Assembly: GCF_900102495.1 (NCBI RefSeq)
Contig: NZ_FMVQ01000002.1
Coordinates: 62,001-126,000, forward strand
DNA from: Nitrosospira sp. Nl5
GTDB taxonomy: Bacteria; Pseudomonadota; Gammaproteobacteria; Burkholderiales; Nitrosomonadaceae
DNA: 64,000 bases
Direction: 5' to 3'
Positions within the stretch are counted from its first letter, which is position 1; every line of letters begins with the position of its first letter. The position numbers were made by a program, and so were the translations under genes. Positions 8,364-16,608 of the stretch are shown piece by piece. The notes under the pieces are model-generated. The model had not been told where the DNA came from. It made no database searches and was given only the letters and a program-made list of their open reading frames with translations.

Positions 8364-10574
8364 TCAAAACTTGAATGAAATACCTCCCAGAACCGTAAAA
8401 GGGGCTGCGGGGTTGTAGGTCCGTACCCCGCTCGTTATACTGGCAGAAGAAGCATAGCGCTCGTCTGCCAAGTTGAATATCTGAATAAAGTAGCGCTGCC
8501 GCATATTCCATGGCTGCGATTTCGGCTCGTAACTCGCTATCAGATCAACCGTCTCATATCCATCATAATATGCCTGGGCTTGCGTCGCCGAAGGCAGGTT
8601 GATCGCATAACGGCCGAAGATCCTTCCTATTGCGGTAATCGACATGCCGGGCATGGGCCGAAGCGTGCCGGTAAATGTAGACATGAATTTAGGCACGCCA
8701 ATGACATCGGCACCGAGCAGAAACGGTTGTGTGGGCAGGGCCTCCGTAATCCTTGAGTTGAAACGGGAAACCGCTGCCGTGGCTTCAAACCAGTCTACCG
8801 GCATGAACCGGACTTCGGCTTCCGTACCGATTCGCCTGGTTTCCCCGACATTGACATAATCCAGCAGGAGCGGATTGGGCAGCGCCACTTCGTTTTTGCT
8901 CTCTATCTGATAATGCGCGAGATCGAACATCCACATCGAACCTGGGGTGAGCGTGAAGCCCAGTTCGAGCTGCCTGAACGTGGTTGGCTTGACACCGATG
9001 CCGGGCGTAAATTTTGCGGCATCACTCGGCAGCGCAAAGCCGTCGGCGACGCTGACACGTGCTTCGAGGAGATTCGGCCACAACGTGGAGCGGATCCCGA
9101 ATTTGGGCGTGGTGATATCAAAATTCTGCATTTTGCCGCACTGGGCGCTGGCACCGGTGCGGGTTTCAAGGCCACGTGTTTCGCAACCCCCGTCGATAAG
9201 GTCTTTCCGAATCCCGAAGGAAGGCCGAAAATAAGGACTAAGCACCCATTCGGTCTGGGCAAACAATGAAACGTAATTGGTTTTCAGATTGCGGTTGAGT
9301 GTTCCGCTGCTGCCATTGATTCCCCCGGTCAAGGTCGTGGCGGTGAACTGGCCGTTATTCAATGCATCGGCATATCTATACAAGGTCTGTTCTTCGTAGC
9401 GTTCCGCTCCTAGAACCCAGGTTAAGGGCTTTGACAGAAAATCATGTTTTCCGTTGAGATTGAGTCCGAATCCCAGCACGTTGCGGTCATAGTTTTCTTC
9501 CCGCTGCTGCCAGGTAGTGGCGTTGGTCAGCCGGGTGAATGAACGGCGGAACGTCTGCGTGGTGGCGTAGCCAAAAAGCGCGGCTTTTATCTGCGGCGTA
9601 ATAGCATGAGAAAGGTCGCCGCGTATGGTATAAAAATCCTTGTCGGTGCCGTCGTTTTGAACATTAGGGTTCTTTGCAAAGAAATGGCTGCGGTTACTTC
9701 GATTGTCGTATTGCTCCTGGGAGATGACCGATGCTGTGTTCGCTTCCCCGACGTGCGCCCGGCCTGCAATGGTAAATCGCGTCTTGTCCGTGAAATTGTA
9801 GCCGGCGCTGAGGGAGCCGGTATGACGCTCGTTCTCCGATTGAGGACGAAAGCCGTCGCTGCGGTAACTTTGCACGGCTACGTTCAAATCGACCCCGTAT
9901 AGATTGCCCCCGCCTGCTGCCTGCACGTCTACAGTGCCGAATGAACCGCCGCGCACGTCAAGCTCCCCGTATTTGCCAGACCTGCGGGTCTCCAGCGCCA
10001 CTATGCCGGCCCGGTTGAAGTTTCCATACAAGGCTGATACGGGCCCCTTGAAAATTCTCATAGCTTTGATTTCGAGCGGAACGATTACGCTCAGGTCGGC
10101 ATAGCCATCGGCATGGCTTGAGGCTTCGTTCAATGGAATGCCATCGACCACGAAGCCGATATCGCCACCGTGGCCGCCACCCGAAAAGCCGCGCAGATTA
10201 ATGGAACTGGCAACGCTCCCGTAACCGAGGCTGCGCACTTCCATGCCGGCGGTTTCACGGAAAAGCTGCTCCAGGTTGGAAACCTGGCGTTGGGCGATGA
10301 AATGCTGATCGAATACATGCACGCTAAAGGGCTGATTTTTGCTGACTGTGAGTGTCTGGCCTTTTATGACAAGAGGCTCAAGCCTGACGACTTTTTCCTT
10401 TCTAAACTGATCGGCGATAGCTACTTTGGCGGGAACCGGCGTTTCCTCATCCGTCTTTGCGGTTTTCCTCCCATCCTTGTCTACAATTCCAGGCTGGGGA
10501 GGCTGTTGCGCTTGAGCGGTCAGGATGGGCATGAGCAGGAACCCAAACACGTACACGTGCAAAGTTGACTTCAT
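8364..10574 (-). CDS. TonB-dependent receptor, possibly for nickel
   Basis: A 736-residue outer-membrane receptor. A signal peptide (FGFLLMPILTAQAQ at about 10-23) precedes a plug with the classic segments LEQLFRETAGMEV, INLRGFSGG and ALYGNFNRAGIV, then a 22-strand-type barrel ending GGISFKF. Substrate is not shown. It sits between the urea transporter and the carbonic anhydrase-nikR-ABC importer genes, which makes nickel or a nickel chelate a reasonable guess. An AGGGCGAG ribosome site precedes the ATG, and a small palindrome lies 77 bases upstream. Confidence 0.88.
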   Translation of the reverse strand: MKSTLHVYVFGFLLMPILTAQAQQPPQPGIVDKDGRKTAKTDEETPVPAKVAIADQFRKEKVVRLEPLVIKGQTLTVSKNQPFSVHVFDQHFIAQRQVSNLEQLFRETAGMEVRSLGYGSVASSINLRGFSGGGHGGDIGFVVDGIPLNEASSHADGYADLSVIVPLEIKAMRIFKGPVSALYGNFNRAGIVALETRRSGKYGELDVRGGSFGTVDVQAAGGGNLYGVDLNVAVQSYRSDGFRPQSENERHTGSLSAGYNFTDKTRFTIAGRAHVGEANTASVISQEQYDNRSNRSHFFAKNPNVQNDGTDKDFYTIRGDLSHAITPQIKAALFGYATTQTFRRSFTRLTNATTWQQREENYDRNVLGFGLNLNGKHDFLSKPLTWVLGAERYEEQTLYRYADALNNGQFTATTLTGGINGSSGTLNRNLKTNYVSLFAQTEWVLSPYFRPSFGIRKDLIDGGCETRGLETRTGASAQCGKMQNFDITTPKFGIRSTLWPNLLEARVSVADGFALPSDAAKFTPGIGVKPTTFRQLELGFTLTPGSMWMFDLAHYQIESKNEVALPNPLLLDYVNVGETRRIGTEAEVRFMPVDWFEATAAVSRFNSRITEALPTQPFLLGADVIGVPKFMSTFTGTLRPMPGMSITAIGRIFGRYAINLPSATQAQAYYDGYETVDLIASYEPKSQPWNMRQRYFIQIFNLADERYASSASITSGVRTYNPAAPFTVLGGISFKF

Positions 10575-11101
10575 GAACTCGCCCTTGTTTTCCGGCTGAC
10601 GAGGCCGGCTATTATTATTTTTACGCTAATTAAGCAGTATTACTATTACCTCATACTTATGAACGATAACACGCACGCCAAGCATGTCTGTCAGGCAATA
10701 TCGCGATATGAGGTCGGGACAGATGAATGCCCTGTCAGGCATTCCCTACATGTTTCTGATTGGATTTATGGCAGTCCCTGAAAACGAACTAACCAAGTAT
10801 ATGAAGCCGGTCCTCATGGCTGGAAGATTGCCCCTTCTTGGCGGCGTGGCAATTAGCCAATAACACGGTTAAGAATATCCTATCGTGTTATTTGCCCCGC
10901 TGATTACCAGATCGTTTGTCCTGACGGCGTCATGGGCGGCGGGGAGCCTGCATCAGCTACCCATAGCCGTACAGGTAACGGGAAATATTTTGTCAGGGAA
11001 TTTGAAGCATGATGTAAGAATAGAACGAACTTTGTTGCAGGTATTCCCTGCATCCATGTCGGTGCCTGTGAACGATGGCTACGCTGATTAAGCAGTTCTG
11101 G
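10575..11101. other. Intergenic region upstream of the TonB receptor
   Basis: About 530 bases. The end next to the TonB receptor is AT-rich and should hold its promoter. A 46-codon ORF (+ strand, 10723-10863, start MNALSGIPYMF) has a distant GAGG element and no recognised relative, so I do not call it. The words GTCAGGCA/GTCAGGGA recur several times at about 10690, 10735, 10995 and 11100, with no clear meaning. Confidence 0.35.
10651..10662. promoter_or_regulatory. Candidate operator palindrome before the TonB receptor
   Basis: TCATACTTATGA has 5-base arms TCATA and TATGA around a 2-base centre, 77 bases upstream of the receptor start codon on its template orientation. The same arms, with a 3-base centre, occur in the perfect palindrome upstream of nikR. 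A shared regulator such as NikR is an inference. The arms do not show the classical GTATGA-N16-TCATAC spacing of E. coli NikR. Confidence 0.35.
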
Positions 11102-11854
11102 TCAGGCAACTAAGTCAACCCTCCCCGTTTTCAGGCTGTAAACCCCGCCCACCACAAGAAGCTTCTTGTTTGCGACCAATTTACTCAAAACTGGAGGTTG
11201 TTTTTTTAGTTTCTCAACATTTCGGATAACATTCATTTTAACGACATTGGCGAAGCGTTCGCCCGGCATATTTTTTGCTGCTCTGACAGCCGGCGCCAAC
11301 GCGCTTGCCATGGATTGAATGTGTCCGGGGAATTGCCTGTTTTTATCGACGGCACCAATCGCGGCGCCCACGGCCCCACAGCTTTCATGACCCAGCACCA
11401 TGATCAGCGGTGCATGCAATATGGCAGCCGCATACTCAAGGGTAGCCACAAAATCCGTGGTTAAATAATTGCCGGCTACGCGAGCCACAAACAGGTCGCC
11501 CCGTTGTTCGTCAAAGCAGAATTCGGGGCTTACCCTTGAATCGGAGCAACTTAAAATACTGGCATATGGATTCTGCCCGATAACCAAGGCCGCTCGATCA
11601 TCCTCGAAATTCAGAGGGGTCGATTGCCCGGCAACGTAACGCGCGTTACCCGCCATCAGCCGTTCCAACGCTTCGTCAGGCGTCATGACATTTTCCGGCA
11701 AGGGCGGCGCTCCGACATCGGCGGCGTACGCTACTCTTCCTGTTATTCCAGACATTCCCAGGCCGAGCGCGGAGGCGGCGGCTGATTTCAGGAACAGGCG
11801 CTTGCTTGCGTTTTGCCGAAGATTGATATTTTTCTTATTATATGTGTCGCACAT
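11102..11854 (-). CDS. Exported beta-class carbonic anhydrase
   Basis: A 250-residue beta-carbonic anhydrase catalysing CO2 hydration. The zinc ligands C103, D105 (motif CSDSR), H156 and C159 (motif GHESCG) are all present, with R107 as partner of D105. The N-terminus, SKRLFLKSAAASALGLGMSG at about 17-36, resembles a Tat signal but carries Lys-Arg instead of Arg-Arg. Cleavage near VAYAA is likely, giving a periplasmic enzyme. It begins 29 bases after the nikR stop, so the two are probably one operon. With urease nearby it may interconvert CO2 and bicarbonate released from urea (inference). Confidence 0.92.
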   Translation of the reverse strand: MCDTYNKKNINLRQNASKRLFLKSAAASALGLGMSGITGRVAYAADVGAPPLPENVMTPDEALERLMAGNARYVAGQSTPLNFEDDRAALVIGQNPYASILSCSDSRVSPEFCFDEQRGDLFVARVAGNYLTTDFVATLEYAAAILHAPLIMVLGHESCGAVGAAIGAVDKNRQFPGHIQSMASALAPAVRAAKNMPGERFANVVKMNVIRNVEKLKKQPPVLSKLVANKKLLVVGGVYSLKTGRVDLVA

Positions 11855-11883
11855 ATTAAAAATATATCTTCGGCCGATCGGCG

Positions 11884-12345
11884 TTATGTAAGCGGATTGC
11901 TATGTGTATGTGGAACGGAGCCGGAGGAATGTTGCTCTTGCTTGATCTCTACCGGCACCATATGCAACTTGCCATGCCGGACACCGCGTGTAGCCGTGAC
12001 AAGATTGGCAAAATCTTTAACGTTCTGAATCGGGCCGCGCAGAATGACCACTTCGAGGCAGTTATCGTGATCCATATGCACATGCATACTGGATAACGTA
12101 AGATGGTGGTGATCGTGCTGAACCGACGTGACTCGGCTGGCCAGGTCGCTTTCATGATGGTTATAGATATAGCTGAGCGTGGCGACGCAATAACCCGCAT
12201 TCTCTTTTTCCAGGCGAGAGGTTTCCAGCTGTTCACGTATCAGGTCGCGCATGGCTTCGGATCGATTGGTATAGCCGCGTTCGTGCATTAAATCATCAAA
12301 CTGTTTAGACAGCTGATTATCTAAAGAGATGGTGAGACGCTCCAT
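11884..12345 (-). CDS. nikR: Nickel-responsive regulator NikR
   Basis: A 153-residue NikR. Residues 1-45 form the ribbon-helix-helix DNA-binding domain (MERLTISLDNQL, then RSEAMRDLIRE). The ACT-like C-terminal domain has the nickel ligands H77, H88, H90 and C96, exactly one residue offset from E. coli H76, H87, H89 and C95. The short tail HSSGSVPHTHSNPLT is extra. NikR binds operator DNA when nickel-loaded and represses uptake genes. The divergent space to the ABC importer and the downstream carbonic anhydrase suggest local control. Confidence 0.96.
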   Translation of the reverse strand: MERLTISLDNQLSKQFDDLMHERGYTNRSEAMRDLIREQLETSRLEKENAGYCVATLSYIYNHHESDLASRVTSVQHDHHHLTLSSMHVHMDHDNCLEVVILRGPIQNVKDFANLVTATRGVRHGKLHMVPVEIKQEQHSSGSVPHTHSNPLT

Positions 12346-12474
12346 TCAATCACACTCGATAGGTTGTAATGAGCAGAATTCGAGAACAATACTGAATTTT
12401 GTTCCGATTAATTATGTGCATTCCGTTTCAGGCATTAATCCCTGTGGATCGGAGGTGGAGCGTGATAATGAGTG

Positions 12475-12491
12475 TATCATAAGTTATGATA
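12475..12491. promoter_or_regulatory. Perfect palindrome upstream of nikR
   Basis: TATCATAAGTTATGATA is a perfect inverted repeat with 8-base arms and a single central G, 130 bases upstream of the nikR start codon. A second partial symmetry (TGATA at 12463-12467 against TATCA at 12475-12479) overlaps it. Size and position suit an operator for NikR or another dimeric regulator. The match to known NikR boxes is only partial. Confidence 0.45.
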
Positions 12492-12512
12492 AACGTAGAG
12501 CAAAAATAGTTA

Positions 12513-12528
12513 TTTCGAATATTCGAAA
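12513..12528. repeat. 16-base perfect palindrome
   Basis: TTTCGAATATTCGAAA is a perfect 16-base palindrome with no central spacer, 22 bases beyond the first palindrome upstream of nikR. It could be a second operator or simply an AT-rich symmetric sequence. No regulator is identified. Confidence 0.5.
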
Positions 12529-12534
12529 GTTTGC

Positions 12535-12556
12535 GGTTATATGCTGGTTATATGCT
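12535..12556. repeat. 11-base tandem direct repeat
   Basis: GGTTATATGCT occurs twice with no gap (12535-12545 and 12546-12556), immediately after the 16-base palindrome. Eleven bases is one helical turn, so a protein binding both copies would contact the same DNA face. Confidence 0.6.
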
Positions 12557-12759
12557 AATGGCAGAGTGATCCGGATAGCGAGGTATATTCCGCGGCTTAA
12601 GCTTTCTGTTTTGATTTTCGCACTCCAATCGTGATTATTGCCGTCTCCGATTAAGAGGCTCGACAGACAACGCTGAAGACGGTAACGACCAAGGATGGAA
12701 AAGCCAGCCGTTCATTTCCCGCCACGGCCCTTGGCTGTTTAACGTGTTAGGCCTCTGGC

Positions 12760-13740
12760 TTATGAGCTACCATCCCGGACGTCCGATAATGGAAAATGAC
12801 AGGCTACCCGATGGCCTGGCATCAATTCCCTCAATGAAGGCGTTTCCCGCCTGCAACGCGCCTGTGCATGCAAACAACGGTCATGAAATATACAACCGTT
12901 TTCCGGGGCCTTGCTTGCAGAGGGAGTTAGCCTGGGCAAAACGCCATTTCCCGCGAAATAGGCGGCAGCCTCTATCAGACAGCGTGTGTAGGGATGGGCG
13001 CCATGCAGCAATACTTGCAACCGGTCGCCTTCCTCAACGATTCTGCCGCGCAACATCACAGCGACGCGAGTGCAAAGATGATTGATGACCGCAAGGTCAT
13101 GAGAGATGAACAAGTAAGCAAGCCCCTGATCCCGCTGCAAATCCCGCAACAGGTTGAGGATTTGCGCCTGTATCGATTTATCGAGGGCCGACACCGGTTC
13201 GTCGCATACCAGCAGTCTTGGGTGAGGTGCCAGTGCACGCGCGATGCATACTCTCTGCCGTTCCCCGCCGCTGAGCTGGTGGGGATAGGCGCGCGCAAGC
13301 CGCTCCGGCAATCCCACTTCGTGCAGTAATTCAAGGATGCGCTGCATGCGGCGCGCCTTGCTATCAGCAGTGAGGTTGAGCAGCGGCTCTTCGATTGCGG
13401 CTTCTACCGTTTGCGATGGATCCAGCGCGCTATATGGGTCCTGGAAGACGATTTGCATTTCACGCCGCATGCTTCTCACGGCAATCGGCTTCATTTCGGC
13501 TATATTCACGCCATCAATCAGTACACTTCCTGAGGTCGGTTGTTCCAGCGCAACGATGAGGCGCGCCAATGTGCTCTTGCCGGATCCGCTCTCGCCTATC
13601 AAGCCATAAATCTCGCCGTACTGCACGCATAAACTCACGTTCCGGACTGCCAATACCTCATGATGATGACCATATTGCCACTTTCCCACTGTGCGATATG
13701 ATTTGCTAACATTTTCCAGCATAAGCACGTCCGCAGTCAC
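12760..13740 (-). CDS. Peptide/nickel ABC transporter ATP-binding protein (DppF/NikE type)
   Basis: A 326-residue ATPase. Visible motifs are Walker A GESGSGKST (about residues 52-60), signature LSGGERQR (about 157-164) and Walker B LLVCDEPVSALD (about 177-188). The C-terminal extension characteristic of Opp/Dpp ATPases has a CIFHDRC...RC...AC cysteine pattern, similar to the Fe-S site described in some DppD proteins (known of the family, not shown here). It overlaps the preceding gene by 4 bases and ends the five-gene transporter operon. It energises uptake together with the other ATPase. Confidence 0.93.
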   Translation of the reverse strand: MTADVLMLENVSKSYRTVGKWQYGHHHEVLAVRNVSLCVQYGEIYGLIGESGSGKSTLARLIVALEQPTSGSVLIDGVNIAEMKPIAVRSMRREMQIVFQDPYSALDPSQTVEAAIEEPLLNLTADSKARRMQRILELLHEVGLPERLARAYPHQLSGGERQRVCIARALAPHPRLLVCDEPVSALDKSIQAQILNLLRDLQRDQGLAYLFISHDLAVINHLCTRVAVMLRGRIVEEGDRLQVLLHGAHPYTRCLIEAAAYFAGNGVLPRLTPSASKAPENGCIFHDRCLHAQARCRRETPSLRELMPGHRVACHFPLSDVRDGSS

Positions 13741-14750
13741 TTATGGTTCCTCGTCCTCGGCTGATCGCCATTTACGGAAACGCCCGAGCCCTGCATCCAG
13801 CATGCCGCAAGCTGATCGACTTCCACCGCGACGAGCGGCGGCTGTGCACGGCTGCAACGTTCGCCTGCCTTATCGCAGCGAGGAAAAAAAGTGCAGCCGG
13901 TTACTGGTGCGGTCATGTCGGGAGTACGTCCCGGTAATGCGGAGATTGCGCGAGGCTGCGCTTCCAATTGGGGGATCGAGGCCAGCAAAGCTTGAGTGTA
14001 GGGATGCCGGGGTGATTGCAGCACACGGATGGCTGGTCCCGATTCCACGATCCGCCCCGCGTACATGATCACTACTCGATCTGCCATGCGTGAAACCAGG
14101 CCTAGATCATGGCTGATGATTATCATGGCCAATTGATATTGATGGCGCATGTCCATCAGCAATTGGGTTATCTCGGCCTGTGCCAGCAGATCCAGAGAAA
14201 CTGTCGGTTCATCTGCCAGCAACAATTCCGGCTGAAGCGAAATAGCCAAGGCCAATGCAGCGCGCTGGCACATGCCTCCGCTCAATTCAAACGGATAACT
14301 CTCCAGTATTTTCGCTGGACGAGGCATCCCCACCTTTGTGAGCATATGTTCAGCTGCCGCCTTAGCCGCATGCCCGTTCATTCCGCGATGAACCCGCAAT
14401 ACTTCCGTCATCTGACGTCCAATAGTGGCAGTCGGGCTGAATGATGCTTCAGGTGATTGAAAAATCATGCTGATCCGCCGGCCCCGGACTTGACGCCAAC
14501 CATCTTCGCTCAGCGCCTGTAAATCATTTCCCTTGAAACTGATTGTGCCTTCCACAATGCGTCCCGGCCTGTCGAGCAGGCCCAGCACCGACAGCGCCAG
14601 CGTACTCTTGCCCGATCCGCTTTCTCCGACAATACCCACAATCTCACCTGCGCCCACATCCAGGTCTATGCCGTCCACCGCGCGTACCACGCCGGGGCCC
14701 GTCATGTAGTGACATTTCAGATTGCGCACTGACAGCAGCGGCTCAGCCAT
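13737..14750 (-). CDS. Peptide/nickel ABC transporter ATP-binding protein (DppD/NikD type)
   Basis: A 337-residue ATPase with Walker A GESGSGKST (about 41-49), signature LSGGMCQR (about 154-161) and Walker B LLLADEPTVSLD (about 174-185). The length and the C-terminal GCTFFPRCDKAGERC segment place it with OppD/DppD rather than the shorter E. coli NikD. The signature M-C in place of the common E/Q-R is mildly unusual. It lies 2 bases after the permease gene and overlaps the next ATPase by 4 bases. Confidence 0.93.
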   Translation of the reverse strand: MAEPLLSVRNLKCHYMTGPGVVRAVDGIDLDVGAGEIVGIVGESGSGKSTLALSVLGLLDRPGRIVEGTISFKGNDLQALSEDGWRQVRGRRISMIFQSPEASFSPTATIGRQMTEVLRVHRGMNGHAAKAAAEHMLTKVGMPRPAKILESYPFELSGGMCQRAALALAISLQPELLLADEPTVSLDLLAQAEITQLLMDMRHQYQLAMIIISHDLGLVSRMADRVVIMYAGRIVESGPAIRVLQSPRHPYTQALLASIPQLEAQPRAISALPGRTPDMTAPVTGCTFFPRCDKAGERCSRAQPPLVAVEVDQLAACWMQGSGVSVNGDQPRTRNHK

Positions 14751-14752
14751 AA

Positions 14753-15652
14753 TTAGTCTTTTTCCCGCTGCTTGGGATTTACAATATCCCGTAATCCGTC
14801 ACCAACCAGATTAATGCATGACACCGTGGCAACGATTGCGAAGCCGGGGAAGACGACTACCCACCATACGCCACCTAATGCGGCACTCATACCATTGCCA
14901 AGAAGGTTTCCCCAACTCGGAAGCGTGGATGGCACCCCCAGGTTAAGAAAGCTTAGGGTGGTTTCCAGCAATATGGCTTGCCCGATACCCACTGTCACGA
15001 CGACCATCAAAGGGCCGAGAGCGTTAGGCAGCAAATGTGTCAATGCGATACGAGACGGTGACGCACCCGCGGTAATAGCGGATTGGATAAAGGTGGTGTG
15101 CAATAGGCGCCGGCACTCGTTACGCATCATGCGCGCCGTGCCCATCCAGCTGACAAGGCCGATTGTGAGGATGAGCTTGAATACACCGGAATCGCCGAAA
15201 GCTTGAAAAACGATTACCAGGAGCAATATCGGTATTGCTAGTGCAGCATCGAGTATCTGCATCATGATACGATCCAGCCAACTTTTCGACATCGCGCTCA
15301 CCATGCCATAGCCGCAGCCAATTACGGTCGCGAGTATGGTGGCGATCAACCCAATCCATAGAGAGACACGCCCTCCCTCCATGACGCGCCATAGTAAATC
15401 ACGTCCCAATTGATCCGTGCCGAGTGGATGTACGGAAGAGGGGGCCTCATCCATCCTGCCGAGATTCACTTGTTGCACATCGGGGTCGGACAAAATAGGC
15501 CCCAGCAAGGACAAAACGGCAATTAAAACGAGTCCGGCAAACCCAATTCGCGCAAGACGATGCCTTGAAAAAGCACCTATCCACCATATCCGCAAGGATG
15601 GCGATGCGTTTGTCGCTGCCGGCTCAGCTACCCATTTGCTATTCGCCGGCAC
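14753..15652 (-). CDS. Peptide/nickel ABC transporter permease (DppC/NikC type)
   Basis: A 299-residue inner-membrane permease with about six transmembrane segments. The N-terminal OppC-type domain (FSRHRLARIGFAGLVLIAVL at about 29-48) is followed by DPDVQQVNLGRMDEAPSSVHPLGTD in the periplasmic loop (split by the conserved HPLGTDQLGRD). The EAA-loop is GASPSRIALTHLLPN at about 196-210. It overlaps the DppB-type permease by 14 bases. The substrate, dipeptides or nickel, cannot be told from the permease. Confidence 0.93.
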   Translation of the reverse strand: MPANSKWVAEPAATNASPSLRIWWIGAFSRHRLARIGFAGLVLIAVLSLLGPILSDPDVQQVNLGRMDEAPSSVHPLGTDQLGRDLLWRVMEGGRVSLWIGLIATILATVIGCGYGMVSAMSKSWLDRIMMQILDAALAIPILLLVIVFQAFGDSGVFKLILTIGLVSWMGTARMMRNECRRLLHTTFIQSAITAGASPSRIALTHLLPNALGPLMVVVTVGIGQAILLETTLSFLNLGVPSTLPSWGNLLGNGMSAALGGVWWVVVFPGFAIVATVSCINLVGDGLRDIVNPKQREKD

Positions 15653-16607
15653 TCGTTCTCCGGAACCTTGGATTAAGCCGTGCGATAAGCATATCTGCCA
15701 GCAGATTGCCTGCTATGACTAAAACCCCCGTTGTCAGCACAGACGCCATCAACATGGGATAGTCGCGCGCGATAGCCGCCTGCAGAAACAGGCGCCCTAT
15801 CCCGGGCCACCCGAAAACCCATTCCACTATAAACGTTCCGCCCACTAACAAGGGAAGCGTGAGCCCCATCCATGTTGCGAAAGGTGTGAGAGCATTGGGT
15901 AAAAGATAGCGCCATACGAGAATACGCTCCGGCAAGCCGCGTGCTCGCGCCGCACGGTAGTATTCGGTTGCGAGTACGTCGCGGATACTTCCGCGTACCA
16001 GGCGAATATATGGCCCGGCATGCGTCAGAACGATACATGTCACCGGCAAAAACAGATGTTGCAGGTAGTCCACCAGATTTTCGTCCCGGCCCAGGGATGA
16101 CTGGCCAGACGAAGGTAATAGATCGAGTGTTACCGAAAACAGCAATATTAAAACGAGGCCGAGCCAGAATGCCGGTGTCGCAAAGCTGATCAGGGCAAAA
16201 CCGCTGATGGCGTAATCCAGCCTGGTATGGGCGCGTATCCCGGCCCAGTAACCCCCTACGATTGCAATAACGGCGATCGCTATTGCCGAGATGCCGGTCA
16301 ATACGAGTGTTGCCTTCAGGCCGTGCCACACGACACCTCCGACATCGCGTCCATCGCGTATTGAACGCCCCCAATCTCCATTAAGCAGCCTGCCTAACCA
16401 TATGCCATATTGCGCAACAAGCGGCTGATCGAGGCCAAGATTGTGCGAAACCCGCTTGTGGTCGTCCTCGGTCATGAATTCACGTCCGCCAACCAGGCTG
16501 GCAACCGGGTCTCCCGGCGCCGCTTTCATGATTACAAACGCGCATAAGCTGATAAGCAACAATTGCGATAGCACACCGGCGATGCGCTGTAATGTATAGC
16601 GCCACAT
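15639..16607 (-). CDS. Peptide/nickel ABC transporter permease (DppB/NikB type)
   Basis: A 322-residue permease from the ATG at 16607, chosen over an upstream ATG (16670) because it starts one base after the substrate-binding-protein stop (TAG-C-ATG) and gives the canonical opening MWRYTLQRIAGVLSQLLLIS. The conserved APGDP motif follows at about 31-35. Six membrane segments are visible, and the EAA loop is ARGLPERILVWRYLLPN. It pairs with the DppC-type permease to form the membrane channel. Confidence 0.92.
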   Translation of the reverse strand: MWRYTLQRIAGVLSQLLLISLCAFVIMKAAPGDPVASLVGGREFMTEDDHKRVSHNLGLDQPLVAQYGIWLGRLLNGDWGRSIRDGRDVGGVVWHGLKATLVLTGISAIAIAVIAIVGGYWAGIRAHTRLDYAISGFALISFATPAFWLGLVLILLFSVTLDLLPSSGQSSLGRDENLVDYLQHLFLPVTCIVLTHAGPYIRLVRGSIRDVLATEYYRAARARGLPERILVWRYLLPNALTPFATWMGLTLPLLVGGTFIVEWVFGWPGIGRLFLQAAIARDYPMLMASVLTTGVLVIAGNLLADMLIARLNPRFRRTSAGE

Positions 16608-16608
16608 G

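Larger units (their letters stand above)
12346..12759. other. Regulatory region between nikR and the ABC importer end
   Basis: A 414-base AT-rich region upstream of nikR, lying beyond the 3' end of the ABC transporter genes. It contains two perfect palindromes and an 11-base tandem duplication, annotated separately. No convincing protein gene is visible. Confidence 0.45.

Noticed and set aside
10723-10863. 46-codon ORF upstream of the TonB receptor
   Set aside because: Poor ribosome site and no recognisable features.
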